A stretch of DNA of 64,000 bases from Palsa-504 sp963847965 (GTDB lineage Bacteria; Actinomycetota; Actinomycetes; Streptosporangiales; Streptosporangiaceae): the NCBI GenBank assembly GCA_963847965.1, contig CAWKCG010000043.1, positions 62,001-126,000 of the forward strand. Direction: 5' to 3'. Below, in pieces: positions 44,512 through 53,042 of this stretch. Position numbers and translations under genes: made by a program. A model generated the notes under the pieces. That model saw only the letters and a program-made list of their open reading frames with translations. It ran no database searches and was not told the DNA's origin. Position 1 is the stretch's first letter. The number at the start of each line of letters is the position of its first letter.

Positions 44512-46624
44512 GGCCGGCTCCGCCGGCCAGCACCAGGAGCGCGTCGACGGCGATCGCGCCGTCGGCGCCGACCCGGATCGGGTTGACCTCCACCTCGGCC
44601 GCGTTTTCCGGCAACCGGGTGGCCAGTTCCGATATCGCCACGACCGCCCGCGCCAGCGACCGCACGTCGGCCGGGGGACGCCCACGCCACCCGGCGAGCA
44701 GCGGCGCGCAGCGGAGCCCGGTGAGCATCGCCAGCGCCTGGCCGAGATCGACCGGCGCGCATTCGGTGACGGCATCGCGGTACAGTTCGGCCTCGGTGCC
44801 GCCGACCCCCACCGTGACCATCGGCCCCAGGCCGGTCTCGCGGCGCGCGCCGATGATCATCTCAACCACGTCGCGGCGGACGTCCTGCTCCTCGAGCACG
44901 TAGGGTCCGTCGCCGAGCCGCTGGCGCATCCGGTCGAACGCCCGGGCGACCGCCGCGGCGTCGGTGAGCCCGGCTATGACCCCGCCTTGTTCGCTCTTGT
45001 GCTCCAGCCAGGCCGCCTTGAGCACGTACGGCGCGGTCAGCCGGGCCGCCGCCGCGGCCGCCTCCCGCGGGCCGCCGACCAGCCGGGCCGGCGGGAATGC
45101 CACCCCGGCCTGGCGCAGCAGCGTCCGCGCCGCCCAGTATCCGGCCTGCGCGAGCGGGCCGGCGGGTACGCCGGCCGTCAGCGGCCGGGCCGGACGGCTC
45201 GCCCGGTCAGGCCGGCCAGGCCGGGCCGACAGCGCCACCGCACCGGATAGCGCGCCGGCCGCGGCCTCGACGGTGTCGTAGACCGGGATGCCCGCGTCCC
45301 GCAGGACCGCGGCCGTCGTGGTCTCGGCTCCCATGGAGTGCACGACCAGCGGCCGGCCCGTCTGGCGCACCAGGGCGCCGAGCTGATCCGCGACGTCCCG
45401 CTCCGGCCCGGCCAGCGCCGGGATGTCCTGTCCGTACCTGCCGAAGTAGCCGGACATCAGGACGCTGTCGACTTCACCGGACGCGAGCAGCGCCGCCGCC
45501 ACGTCGCGGTAGCTGCCCAGATCGTGCTCGCCCGCGCCGGCCAGGTCCACCGGGTTGGCCGTCGCGGCACCGCGGGGCAGCCGCACGGCCAGGGCCTGCG
45601 CGGCCGCGGTCAGCTCGGGCACGGCCAGCCCGCGACGGCTCGCACAGTCGGCCGCGAGCGCGCCCTGCCCGCCGCTGTCGCTGACGATCGCGACCCGCGG
45701 GCCTGGCGGCTTGGCCGTGAGCAGGTAGGCCATCACGTGGACCAGCTCCGCCGGGGTCTGGGCGCGCAGCACCCCGGCGGCCCGGCACGCCGCGTCCACC
45801 AGTTCCAGCGGTGAGGTCAGCGCGCCGGTGTGCGAGCGGGCGGCCCGCTGGCCGGCCTCGCTGCCGCCGGCCGTAAGCAGGACGACCGGCTTCCCTGCCG
45901 CGCGCAGCGCCCGGGCCGCGTCGAGGATCTGCCGCCCGTCCGTGAAGCTTTCCAGGTAGACGGCGACCGCGCGAGTCCGCTCGTGCCCGGCGAGATCGAA
46001 GAGCAGTTCCGCGGCGGTCACGTCGAGCTGGCTGCCCACCGACACGAAGCGGGAGACGCCGAGGCCGGCTCGCTCCGCGAGCAGGGCGATCTCGCTGCCC
46101 ACCTGCCCGCTCTGCGACACGATCGCCAGCGCGCCCGGCGCGAAGCTGCCCCAGGCCAGATGCAGGCCCGTCGCCGCGTCGAACAGCCCGAGGCTGGCCG
46201 GGCCGATCAGCCGCGCCCTTCCGGCGCTGACCCGCGCGGCGAGTTCGCCTGCCCCCGGTACGCCCGCGGTGATGCCGAGCAGCCCGCGCACCCCGAGCGC
46301 GAGCGCCTCGTCCACCACCGCCCGGACCTGTCCCGGCGGCACGCAGAACGCGACGAGTTCTGGCACGTCCGCGAGGTCGCTGAGCGCGGGCGCCGCCGGA
46401 GCGCCCAAGATCTCCCCGCCCCGGCGGTTGACCAGGTAGACGGCGCGCTGGTCCCGACCGGCCAGCGCGCCGCGGGCCAGCCAGTATCCCCACTTGGCGG
46501 GGTTGGCCGACGCGCCCACCACGGCCACCGACGCCGGGACGCGGAACACGGCCAGGCCCGCGCCGCCGTCCGCCCGGCCCGGGCCGGTCGTGGTCAGGGG
46601 TGACCCGCTCCTGCGGACAGTCAT
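44508..46624 (-). CDS. ADP-forming acyl-CoA synthetase (acetate-CoA ligase family), 3' end disturbed
   Basis: About 705 residues. CoA-binding domain (VAVVGASANPAKWGYWLARG), ligase domains with catalytic His in ARSHTGALTS, a swivelling GGQGAL region, and a C-terminal ATP-grasp domain (LKAAWLEHKSEQGGVIAGLT, EVEVNPIRVG). It converts a carboxylic acid plus CoA and ATP into acyl-CoA, ADP and phosphate. The frame runs through the expected end near 44508 without a stop and continues 500 bp antisense-like to 44012; a TGA overlapping the next GTG (GTGA) is in another frame, so a small indel at the end is likely. Start ATG 46624. Confidence 0.85.
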
Positions 46625-46654
46625 GCTCCCAGCCCTTCCGCCTCACTCAGCTCA

Positions 46655-46676
46655 TTACTGACTTATAGTACAGTTA
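46655..46676. promoter_or_regulatory. operator candidate 1: TTACTG-N10-CAGTTA
   Basis: 22-bp imperfect inverted repeat 31-52 bp upstream of the acyl-CoA synthetase start, in the AT-rich divergent intergenic region. It matches the second site at 46742 at all but one arm position. Confidence 0.6.
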
Positions 46677-46741
46677 TTAATTCAGGATCGCTAGATCATA
46701 CGAGTTAACCGACGAAGAAGCTACGTGAGACAACGCACCGC

Positions 46742-46763
46742 TTACTGTGTTATTGTTCAGTAA
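46742..46763. promoter_or_regulatory. operator candidate 2: TTACTG-N10-CAGTAA
   Basis: 22-bp perfect-arm inverted repeat whose last base is the A of the amino-acid-dehydrogenase ATG. Together with site 1 it provides one identical box per divergent gene, implying joint control by one dimeric regulator. Confidence 0.65.
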
Positions 46764-48010
46764 TGACTTCGCTTCGAACCGCCACGCCGGTCATGACCGT
46801 GGCCCGGCCTTCCTCACCCGGCGCCGCCGGCCAGGCGGGCGCCGCCCCCTACCTGGAGGTGACCTGGACCGACCCGGTCAGCGGCCGGCAGGGCTTCGCC
46901 GTCATCGACCGCCTCGTGCGCGGGGTGGCCAGCGGCGGGCTGCGGATGCGCGACGGCTGCACCCTGGATGAAGTCCGCGGTCTCGCGGCGGGCATGACGC
47001 GCAAGGAGGCGCTGCACTACGACCCAGGTAACCGGTACATCCCGCTGGGCGGCGCGAAGGGCGGCATCGACTGCAGCCCGCACGACCCGCAGGCCCGCCC
47101 GATGCTGACCCGTTTCCTTGACGGCGTGCGCTTCCTGCTCGAGCGGCACTGGACGACCGGCGAAGATCTCGGCCTGCGCCAGGACACCCTGGACGAGGTC
47201 GTCGCGCAGCTCGGCCTGAACAGCTCCATCCAGGCCATCTACCCGCTACTCGACGACGCGGCCGAGGCCCGCGCGCGGCTGGCCGCGGCGTTCGCCATCG
47301 ACGTGGACGGAGTGAGCCTGCCCGAACTGGTGGGCGGGCTCGGCGTGGCCGAGTCCGCCCTGACCGCCCTGGACCACGCCGGGCTGCCGTACCGGTCGGC
47401 CAGGGCCGTCGTGCAAGGCTTCGGTTCGATGGGCGGCGCCACCGCGCGCTACCTGGCCCGGGCCGGGGTGCGCGTCACCGGGCTGGCCGATGCGCACGGT
47501 GTCGTGGTGAACCCCGCCGGGCTCGACGTCGAACGCCTGCTGCTCACCCGCGACCCCCTCGGCGGCATCGACCGCAGTCAGCTCCGGCGCGGGGACGCCG
47601 AGGCTGACGGCCGCGCCTGGCTGGACATCGACTGCGAGGTCCTCGTCCCGGCCGCGGTCTCCTACTGCATCGACTCGCGCGAGGCGGCCCGGGTCACGGC
47701 CCGCTTCGTGGTCGAGGCGGCCAACATGCCCACGCTGCCCGGCGCCGAAGGCGAGCTGCTCGCCCGCGGCGTCCAGGTGATCCCCGACTTCGTCGCCAAC
47801 TCGGCGACCAACGCATGGTGGTGGTGGACGCTGTTCGGGGACATCGGCGCGGACGCCGGGCAGGCCGAGCGGAAAGTCCGCGACTCGATGCGCAGGATCG
47901 TCACCGAGATGCTGACCGACGCCCGGCAGGACCAGGTGAGCGCGCGCGCCGCCGCCCTCGCCGTCGTCGAGCGCAACCTCGCCGCCATCGACACCCGGTT
48001 CGGCGGATAG
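46763..48010 (+). CDS. Glu/Leu/Phe/Val dehydrogenase family amino-acid dehydrogenase
   Basis: 415 residues. Catalytic Lys99 in GGAKGGID and Lys81 in MTRKEAL, substrate region SGGLRMRDGCTLDEV, and the Rossmann domain VVQGFGSMGGATARYLARAG with VVEAANMPTLPGAE. It oxidatively deaminates an amino acid to a 2-oxoacid with NAD(P). It diverges from the acyl-CoA-synthetase operon with matched operators. Its product could feed the ThDP enzyme. Substrate (Glu, branched-chain or other) is not determined by visible residues. Confidence 0.9.
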   Translation: MTSLRTATPVMTVARPSSPGAAGQAGAAPYLEVTWTDPVSGRQGFAVIDRLVRGVASGGLRMRDGCTLDEVRGLAAGMTRKEALHYDPGNRYIPLGGAKGGIDCSPHDPQARPMLTRFLDGVRFLLERHWTTGEDLGLRQDTLDEVVAQLGLNSSIQAIYPLLDDAAEARARLAAAFAIDVDGVSLPELVGGLGVAESALTALDHAGLPYRSARAVVQGFGSMGGATARYLARAGVRVTGLADAHGVVVNPAGLDVERLLLTRDPLGGIDRSQLRRGDAEADGRAWLDIDCEVLVPAAVSYCIDSREAARVTARFVVEAANMPTLPGAEGELLARGVQVIPDFVANSATNAWWWWTLFGDIGADAGQAERKVRDSMRRIVTEMLTDARQDQVSARAAALAVVERNLAAIDTRFGG

Positions 48011-48045
48011 GGGCTACCGCCGCCAGGGGGCACCGCCGGGCGGTG

Positions 48046-48936
48046 TCATGGTCGCCGGGACCGGACCGTGGCCACCTCGTACAGCGCGATGCCCGCGGCG
48101 ACGCCCGCGTTCAGCGACTCGGTGCGCGCCGCGATGGGGATCCTGACCAGGACGTCGCAGGCCTGGGCGACGATCCTGGACAGCCCGCGCCCCTCCGACC
48201 CGATGACCAGGACCAGCGGCGCGGTGGCCAGCTCGAGGTCCCTGATCACGGTGTCCCCGGCCGCGTCCAGGCCCGCCACGAAGACCCCGGCCTGCCGGTA
48301 CGACTGCATGGCGCGCGCCAGGTTGGCGGCCCTGGCCACGGGCACGCGGGCCAGCGCGCCCGCCGACGCCTTCCACGCGCCCGCCGTCACGCCCGCGCCG
48401 CGCCGTGCGGGAACCACCACCCCGTGCGCGCCGAACGCCGCCGCCGAGCGGACCACGGCGCCCAGGTTACGCGGGTCGGTCACGCCGTCCAGGGCGGCGA
48501 TGAGCGGCACCTGAGCCGCATCCGCGGCCCGGGCGAGCAGGTCGTCGGGGTGCGCGTAGTCGTACGCGCGCACCCGCAGGGCCAGGCCCTGGTGCAGGGC
48601 GCCGCCGGTGAGCCGGTCAAGCTCCGCAAGGCCGACCTCCAGGACCGGCATGCCGCGCCCGGCGGCCAGCGCGATGGCCTCGGCGACCCGCTCGTCATGC
48701 TGGACGCGGGCCCCGACGTACAGCACCGCGGCGGGCACCCCGGCCCGCAGCGACTCCACCACCGGGTTGCGCCCGGCCACGAACTCGGCCGCCTCCCCGG
48801 CGCCCCGCGGCCGCGAACGCCCCGCCGGCGAGGAGCCGGCGTCGCCCTGGTAGCCCCGCGCCCCTGAGCGTCCAGGCGTGGCTGCGGCACCAGCCGTGCC
48901 GGCCGCCCGCCGCGCCGCCGGGTGGCCGGGCCGCAT
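48046..48936 (-). CDS. rlmB: 23S rRNA (guanosine-2'-O-)-methyltransferase RlmB/TrmH family
   Basis: SPOUT methyltransferase. The substrate-binding domain (VAGRNPVVESLRAGVPAAVL) leads to motif 1 DGVTDPRNLGAVVRSAAAFG, motif 2 LVLVIGSEGRGLSRIV and motif 3 IPIAARTESLNAGVAAGIAL. It 2'-O-methylates a guanosine in 23S rRNA. The first canonical in-frame start is ATG 48936 (MRPGHPAARRA), but a typical basic leader (GNSRSRRLGAGQTKSGKPRP) is encoded in the same frame back to the cysS stop without any start codon, so an ATG there may be lost or missequenced. It lies just downstream of cysS, as in mycobacteria. Confidence 0.9.
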   Translation of the reverse strand: MRPGHPAARRAAGTAGAAATPGRSGARGYQGDAGSSPAGRSRPRGAGEAAEFVAGRNPVVESLRAGVPAAVLYVGARVQHDERVAEAIALAAGRGMPVLEVGLAELDRLTGGALHQGLALRVRAYDYAHPDDLLARAADAAQVPLIAALDGVTDPRNLGAVVRSAAAFGAHGVVVPARRGAGVTAGAWKASAGALARVPVARAANLARAMQSYRQAGVFVAGLDAAGDTVIRDLELATAPLVLVIGSEGRGLSRIVAQACDVLVRIPIAARTESLNAGVAAGIALYEVATVRSRRP

Positions 48937-49065
48937 GGCCGCGGGCGGGGTCGGCCCCTTGCCCTCGAGCTTGCGCCTGCCCTGCCCGCCGGTTCCCGGG
49001 CGCGGCTTGCCCGACTTGGTCTGGCCGGCGCCAAGCCGACGCGAACGCGAGTTCCCGGCTCCGCG

Positions 49066-50514
49066 TCAACGCTTGAGCTCCCAGCGCGGGCCCTCCGGGG
49101 TGTCCTCGACGAGGACCCCGATGTCTTCCAGGCCGTCCCTGATCGAGTCCGAGGTCGCGTAGTCCTTGCGGGCCCGGGCCGCCTCCCGCTGCTGCAGGGT
49201 CAGCTTCACCAGCGCCCCGACCACCTGGCGCAGCCGGTCGGCAGACCCGGAAGCCGCGCCAGAACCCGACCAGTTCGGCGCGAGCGGGTCAAGACCGAGC
49301 ACGTCCAGCATCGCCCGCACGCGCAGCACGCTGGCACGGGCGCCGGCCTTGTCCGAGGCGGCCAGCGCCCGGTTTCCGTCCCTGACGCAGGCGTGCACCG
49401 CGGCCAGCGCCGCAGGCACGCCGAGATCCTCGTCCATCGCCGAACGGAACGAGGTCGGCAGCCCTTCGGGCTCTTCGTCGCCGTGGACCCCGGTGCCGGG
49501 GGCGCCGAGCACCTCGGTATCGGGGGCGCCGAGCACCTCGGTGGCCTGCATGACGAACCGCTCGATCCGCTGGTACGCGGCGACCGCCTCGTCCAGCGCG
49601 TCCTCGGAGAACTCCATCATCGACCGGTAGTGCGCCTGGACCAGGTAGTACCGGAGCTCGGCGGGCCTGACCCTGGTCAGCACCTCGGTGACGAGCAGCG
49701 AGTTCCCCAGGGACTTGCTCATCTTCTCCCCGGACACCCCGAGCAGCCCGTTGTGCATCCAGTAGCGCGCGAAGCCGTCGCCCGCGGAGCGGGACTGGGC
49801 GATCTCGTTCTCGTGGTGCGGGAAGATCAGGTCCATCCCGCCGCAGTGAATGTCGAACGTCGGGTCGAGGTACTTGGTGGACATGGCCGAGCATTCCACG
49901 TGCCAGCCCGGCCTGCCGGGTCCCCACGGGGTCTCCCAGCAGGGCTCGCCGGGCTTGGCGCCCTTCCACAGGGTGAAGTCGCGCGAGTCACGCTTGGCGC
50001 CCTCGTCGACGTCCTCGGCGGCCCGCATCTGGTCCAGCCGCTGGCCGGAGAGCGCGCCGTACTCGGGGTAGGACAGCACGTCGAAGTACACGTCGCCGGA
50101 GGCGGCGTAGGCGTGCCCGCCCTCGATCAGCCGGCGGATCAGCACGATCATCTCCGGGATGTGCCCGGTGGCGCGCGGCTCGATGTCCGGCGGGCGGCAG
50201 CCGACCACGTCGTAGGCCCAGGTGAACGCGCGCTGGTTCCGCTCGGCGATGATCCAGGACGGAACGCCCTCGGCTTCGGCCTTGCGCAGGATCTTGTCCT
50301 CGACGTCGGTCACGTTCCGGCAGAAGGTCACCCGGTAACCGCTGGCCTCCAGCCAGCGGATCAGGACGTCGAAGACCACGCCGGACCTCAGGTGGCCGAT
50401 GTGCGGGGGCGCCTGGACCGTGGCGCCGCACAGGTACACCGATACCTCTCCCGGACGCAGCGGCGTGAACTCGCGCACCGAGCGCGCGAGCGTGTCGTGA
50501 AGCTGCAATGTCAC
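49066..50514 (-). CDS. cysS: cysteine--tRNA ligase
   Basis: 482 residues. Class I signature PHIGH (HIGH at 38-41), zinc ligand Cys29 in YLCGATVQ, WHVECSAMS and HHENE completing the zinc site, and GEKMSKSLGNS. A linker near residue 330 carries a 24-bp tandem duplication (49498-49545) encoding VLGAPxTE twice. It charges tRNA-Cys in the cytoplasm. Start ATG 50514; it follows ispF on the same strand by ten bases. Confidence 0.97.
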   Translation of the reverse strand: MTLQLHDTLARSVREFTPLRPGEVSVYLCGATVQAPPHIGHLRSGVVFDVLIRWLEASGYRVTFCRNVTDVEDKILRKAEAEGVPSWIIAERNQRAFTWAYDVVGCRPPDIEPRATGHIPEMIVLIRRLIEGGHAYAASGDVYFDVLSYPEYGALSGQRLDQMRAAEDVDEGAKRDSRDFTLWKGAKPGEPCWETPWGPGRPGWHVECSAMSTKYLDPTFDIHCGGMDLIFPHHENEIAQSRSAGDGFARYWMHNGLLGVSGEKMSKSLGNSLLVTEVLTRVRPAELRYYLVQAHYRSMMEFSEDALDEAVAAYQRIERFVMQATEVLGAPDTEVLGAPGTGVHGDEEPEGLPTSFRSAMDEDLGVPAALAAVHACVRDGNRALAASDKAGARASVLRVRAMLDVLGLDPLAPNWSGSGAASGSADRLRQVVGALVKLTLQQREAARARKDYATSDSIRDGLEDIGVLVEDTPEGPRWELKR

Positions 50515-50523
50515 GGTGTAAGG

Positions 50524-51024
50524 CTAAGGGATAGGGAAGAGCAGAGCGGTGGCGATTGCGGCGATGCCCTCGCCCCGGCCGGTCAGCCCCAAGCCGTCGG
50601 TAGTGGTCGCGGACACGCTGACCGAGGCGCCGGACAGCGCCTCGCCCATTACCTTCTCGGCCTCGGCGCGGCGCGGCGCGATCCGCGGCCGGTTCCCTAT
50701 CACCTGGACCGCGACGTTGCCGATGGCGAAGCCCGCCTCGCTGACCAGGCGGAACGTCTCACGGAGCAGCGAGATCCCTGATGCCCCCGCCCACTGCGGC
50801 CGCGACGTGCCGAAGTTCTCGCCGAGATCACCGAGTCCCGCCGCCGAGAGCAGGGCGGTGCACACCGCGTGCGCGGCCACGTCACCGTCCGAATGCCCGT
50901 CCAGCCCGGCCTCGCCGGGCCACCAGAGCCCGGCCAGGTGCAGCTCGCGCCCCGGGGACAACGGGTGCACGTCAACGCCCACCCCAACCCGGGGAACTCC
51001 GGCCAGCGGGGCATCCGGAGACAC
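50524..51024 (-). CDS. ispF: 2-C-methyl-D-erythritol 2,4-cyclodiphosphate synthase
   Basis: 166 residues. Metal ligands Asp18, His20 and His52, the GHSDGDV motif (43-49) and TTTDGLGLTGRGEGIAA complete the family pattern. It forms the cyclodiphosphate in the non-mevalonate isoprenoid pathway. GTG 51024 begins 14 bases from the carD stop. In mycobacteria ispD lies between carD and ispF; here it is absent. Confidence 0.96.
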   Translation of the reverse strand: MSPDAPLAGVPRVGVGVDVHPLSPGRELHLAGLWWPGEAGLDGHSDGDVAAHAVCTALLSAAGLGDLGENFGTSRPQWAGASGISLLRETFRLVSEAGFAIGNVAVQVIGNRPRIAPRRAEAEKVMGEALSGASVSVSATTTDGLGLTGRGEGIAAIATALLFPIP

Positions 51025-51038
51025 CGGATCGGGTGCGC

Positions 51039-51521
51039 TCAGGTCGCCAGGACCTCGTCGAGCAGGGCCTCGGCCTTGTCCTCGTTGGTCTTCTCGGCCA
51101 GCGCCAGCTCGCTGACCAGGATCTGCCGCGCCTTCGCGAGCATGCGCTTCTCGCCGGCGGAAAGCCCGCGCTCCCTGTCACGCCGCCAGAGGTCCCTGAC
51201 GACCTCGGCCACCTTGTTCACGTCACCGGAAGCGAGCTTCTCCAGGTTGGCCTTGTAGCGCCTGGACCAGTTCGTCGGCTCTTCTGTGTGCGGCGCGCGG
51301 AGCACCTCGAAAACCCGCTCAAGCCCGTCAGCGCCCACGACGTCCCGAACGCCGACCAGCTCGGCGTTGTCCGCGGGCACGCGTACGGTCAGGTCGCCCT
51401 TGTCAACCTTGAGGACCAGATAAGTCCTATCCTCGCCTTTGATGGTGCGAGTCTCGACCGCTTCGATATGAGCAGCCCCGTGGTGTGGATAGACGACGGT
51501 ATCGCCGACCTTGAAAGACAT
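51039..51521 (-). CDS. carD: CarD-family RNA-polymerase-binding transcription regulator
   Basis: 160 residues. RNAP-interaction domain (SFKVGDTVVYPHHGAAHIEA, LVLKVDKGDLTVRVPADNAE) and the helical DNA-binding domain with the conserved WSRRYKANLEKLASGDVNKV and RDLWRRDRERGLSAGEKRML. CarD stabilises open promoter complexes, notably rRNA promoters. ATG 51521 is chosen by family alignment. Confidence 0.97.
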   Translation of the reverse strand: MSFKVGDTVVYPHHGAAHIEAVETRTIKGEDRTYLVLKVDKGDLTVRVPADNAELVGVRDVVGADGLERVFEVLRAPHTEEPTNWSRRYKANLEKLASGDVNKVAEVVRDLWRRDRERGLSAGEKRMLAKARQILVSELALAEKTNEDKAEALLDEVLAT

Positions 51522-51549
51522 GTGGCAAGTACCCCTTCCGCTGAATCCC

Positions 51550-51578
51550 ATCTTACCACGTCAGGTGGTGTCGATAAA
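51550..51578 (-). promoter_or_regulatory. candidate carD promoter
   Basis: On the minus strand TTTATC (51578-51573), 17 bp, then TAAGAT (51555-51550), about 30 bp before ATG 51521. The -10 is good, the -35 weak. Confidence 0.4.
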
Positions 51579-51735
51579 ACGGGCTCGGCGGCAAATATGC
51601 AGGTCAGTACGCCAATAACCGGTCCGCGTCCCACCATTCAGCCGACCGTGCCACGGTCGGCACGGCCACGTGGGCGCTCGCGACGATGATCACAGTCTAC
51701 CTGAGGGATTCGAACAAATCCGGCTGTTTACTCCT

Positions 51736-51825
51736 GGGGGGACGACCCCCCGGGACCCCCCCGATCTTGGGGGGACTGCCCGTCCCCCCAAACCCCCCTG
51801 GCCCTGGCCGGACCCCCTCGGGGCC
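51736..51825. repeat. cluster of G-tract/C-tract hairpins
   Basis: GGGGGG-ACGA-CCCCCC at 51736-51751, then a perfect ten-bp stem TTGGGGGGAC / GTCCCCCCAA with a five-base loop at 51767-51791, then another C5/G4 pairing at about 51810-51825. Placed between carD and the divergent membrane-protein gene. Could terminate, pause or fold in the 5' leader. Confidence 0.65.
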
Positions 51826-51876
51826 GGGACGACACATAATGGGTACCAAGGATCCGATTCGCGGCCGGAGGTGACG

Positions 51877-52461
51877 GTGAATCCTGGCGGCGGCGCGGGC
51901 AGGGACGAGCCTCCGCTCGACATCCAGATCCCGGATGACGCGCGCGAGCTCGACCGTGACATGCTCGCCTACCACCGGGAACTGCGCGCGCGCCGCAGGC
52001 GCCGCAGGCTGCGCCGGCTCGTGTCACCCTTCGGCGGGCAGGGGACGATCCTGCCGCTGCTGGCGAGCATCTTCGCCGTCTGCCTGGTCGCGGGCGCGAT
52101 GCTCTCGGTCGCGACGTACAGTCCCTCGACCGCGCCCGCGACCCGCCCCCACCCGACCGCGGCGGCCTCGAGTCCGCACCCGACCCTGCCGCGCTCCAGC
52201 CGGACCGCCTCCCGGTCGCCCGGATCTTCGAGCCCCTCAGCCCGGCCGAGCCCGGCCGGGGCCAAGGGCCCGCGGCTCCGCCACGCCCACGGACCGCTAG
52301 CCCCCGCGTCAACCGCCGGCGGGCCGGCCGCTACGATTTTCTTCCGTCCCGACGGGAGCGATCGAGGAGGCCGTTACGGTGACGCGCTGGACCCGCCGCC
52401 TGCTGCTCGGCGCCATAGCCGTGCTGGTCCCACTCCTGGCCGGATGCGAGGCCGGCGCTAA
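51877..52461 (+). CDS. single-pass membrane protein next to carD
   Basis: From GTG 51877 (GGAGG five bases upstream): an acidic N-terminal part (LDIQIPDDARELDRDMLAYH), an Arg-rich patch, one membrane helix (ILPLLASIFAVCLVAGAMLS, about 60-80), and an extracytoplasmic Pro/Ser/Thr-rich tail. Similar proteins accompany carD in related actinomycetes. The frame overlaps the next gene by 83 bp, which suggests that the true end is earlier or an indel is present. Function unknown. Confidence 0.6.
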   Translation: MNPGGGAGRDEPPLDIQIPDDARELDRDMLAYHRELRARRRRRRLRRLVSPFGGQGTILPLLASIFAVCLVAGAMLSVATYSPSTAPATRPHPTAAASSPHPTLPRSSRTASRSPGSSSPSARPSPAGAKGPRLRHAHGPLAPASTAGGPAATIFFRPDGSDRGGRYGDALDPPPAARRHSRAGPTPGRMRGRR

Positions 52462-52966
52462 CGCGCCCACGGTGGACTTCCACCCGGCCTCCTTCGGGAC
52501 GAGCACGACGATGAGCGGCATTACCATCGACGACGCCTTCGTGCTCGGGCCCGCGGTGAACTCCTCGCTGCCGGTCGGCGGGGAGGCCAGTGTCTTCCTC
52601 TCGCTCGAGGCGCAGGGCAATGACCAGCTGACGAAGGTCACCGCGTCCGGGGCGAGCTCGGTCCAGCTGGTCTCAGGACCGGTCACCTTGTCCCCGTACA
52701 CCGTGGTGAACCTGAACGGCCCGCAGCCGCAGATCGTGCTGACCGGCCTGACCAGCGCCCTGAGCGGCGGGCAGACGGTCACCCTCTCGCTCGAGTTCGC
52801 CAACGCCGGGACGATCACGATCCAGGTTCCGGTCTTGCCGGCCTCCTACGACTACGCGACCTACTCGCCGCCGCCCTCGCCGACCCCGACGCCGTCCACC
52901 TCGCCCACGGGTTCGCCGAGCGCGTCACCCTCCGCGTCCGCCAGCCCCTCGGCCACGTCGTCGTAG
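52379..52966 (+). CDS. LpqE-like conserved lipoprotein
   Basis: 195 residues. Signal peptide RRLLLGAIAVLVPLLAGC with lipobox LAGC (Cys about 22), then a beta-rich domain (SGITIDDAFVLGPAVNSSLP, SVFLSLEAQGNDQLTKV, IVLTGLTSALSGGQTVTLSL) and a Pro/Ser/Thr-rich tail. The pattern and position beside carD match LpqE of mycobacteria (PCuAC-like fold). GTG 52379 has GAGGAGG upstream. Surface-attached; binding partner unknown. Confidence 0.75.
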   Translation: MTRWTRRLLLGAIAVLVPLLAGCEAGANAPTVDFHPASFGTSTTMSGITIDDAFVLGPAVNSSLPVGGEASVFLSLEAQGNDQLTKVTASGASSVQLVSGPVTLSPYTVVNLNGPQPQIVLTGLTSALSGGQTVTLSLEFANAGTITIQVPVLPASYDYATYSPPPSPTPTPSTSPTGSPSASPSASASPSATSS

Positions 52967-52996
52967 CCTGGGCCTGGTACCACCTCCGTTCGGCAG

Positions 52997-53008
52997 AAAA
53001 GATCTTTT
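52997..53008. promoter_or_regulatory. AAAAGATCTTTT palindrome between convergent genes
   Basis: A perfect 12-bp AT-rich palindrome (extra T after) in otherwise very GC-rich DNA, between the lipoprotein and response-regulator 3' ends. Possibly part of a terminator or a protein site. Confidence 0.4.
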
Positions 53009-53042
53009 TAAGCCAAACGACCGGTGTGCTACCTACTCAGGT

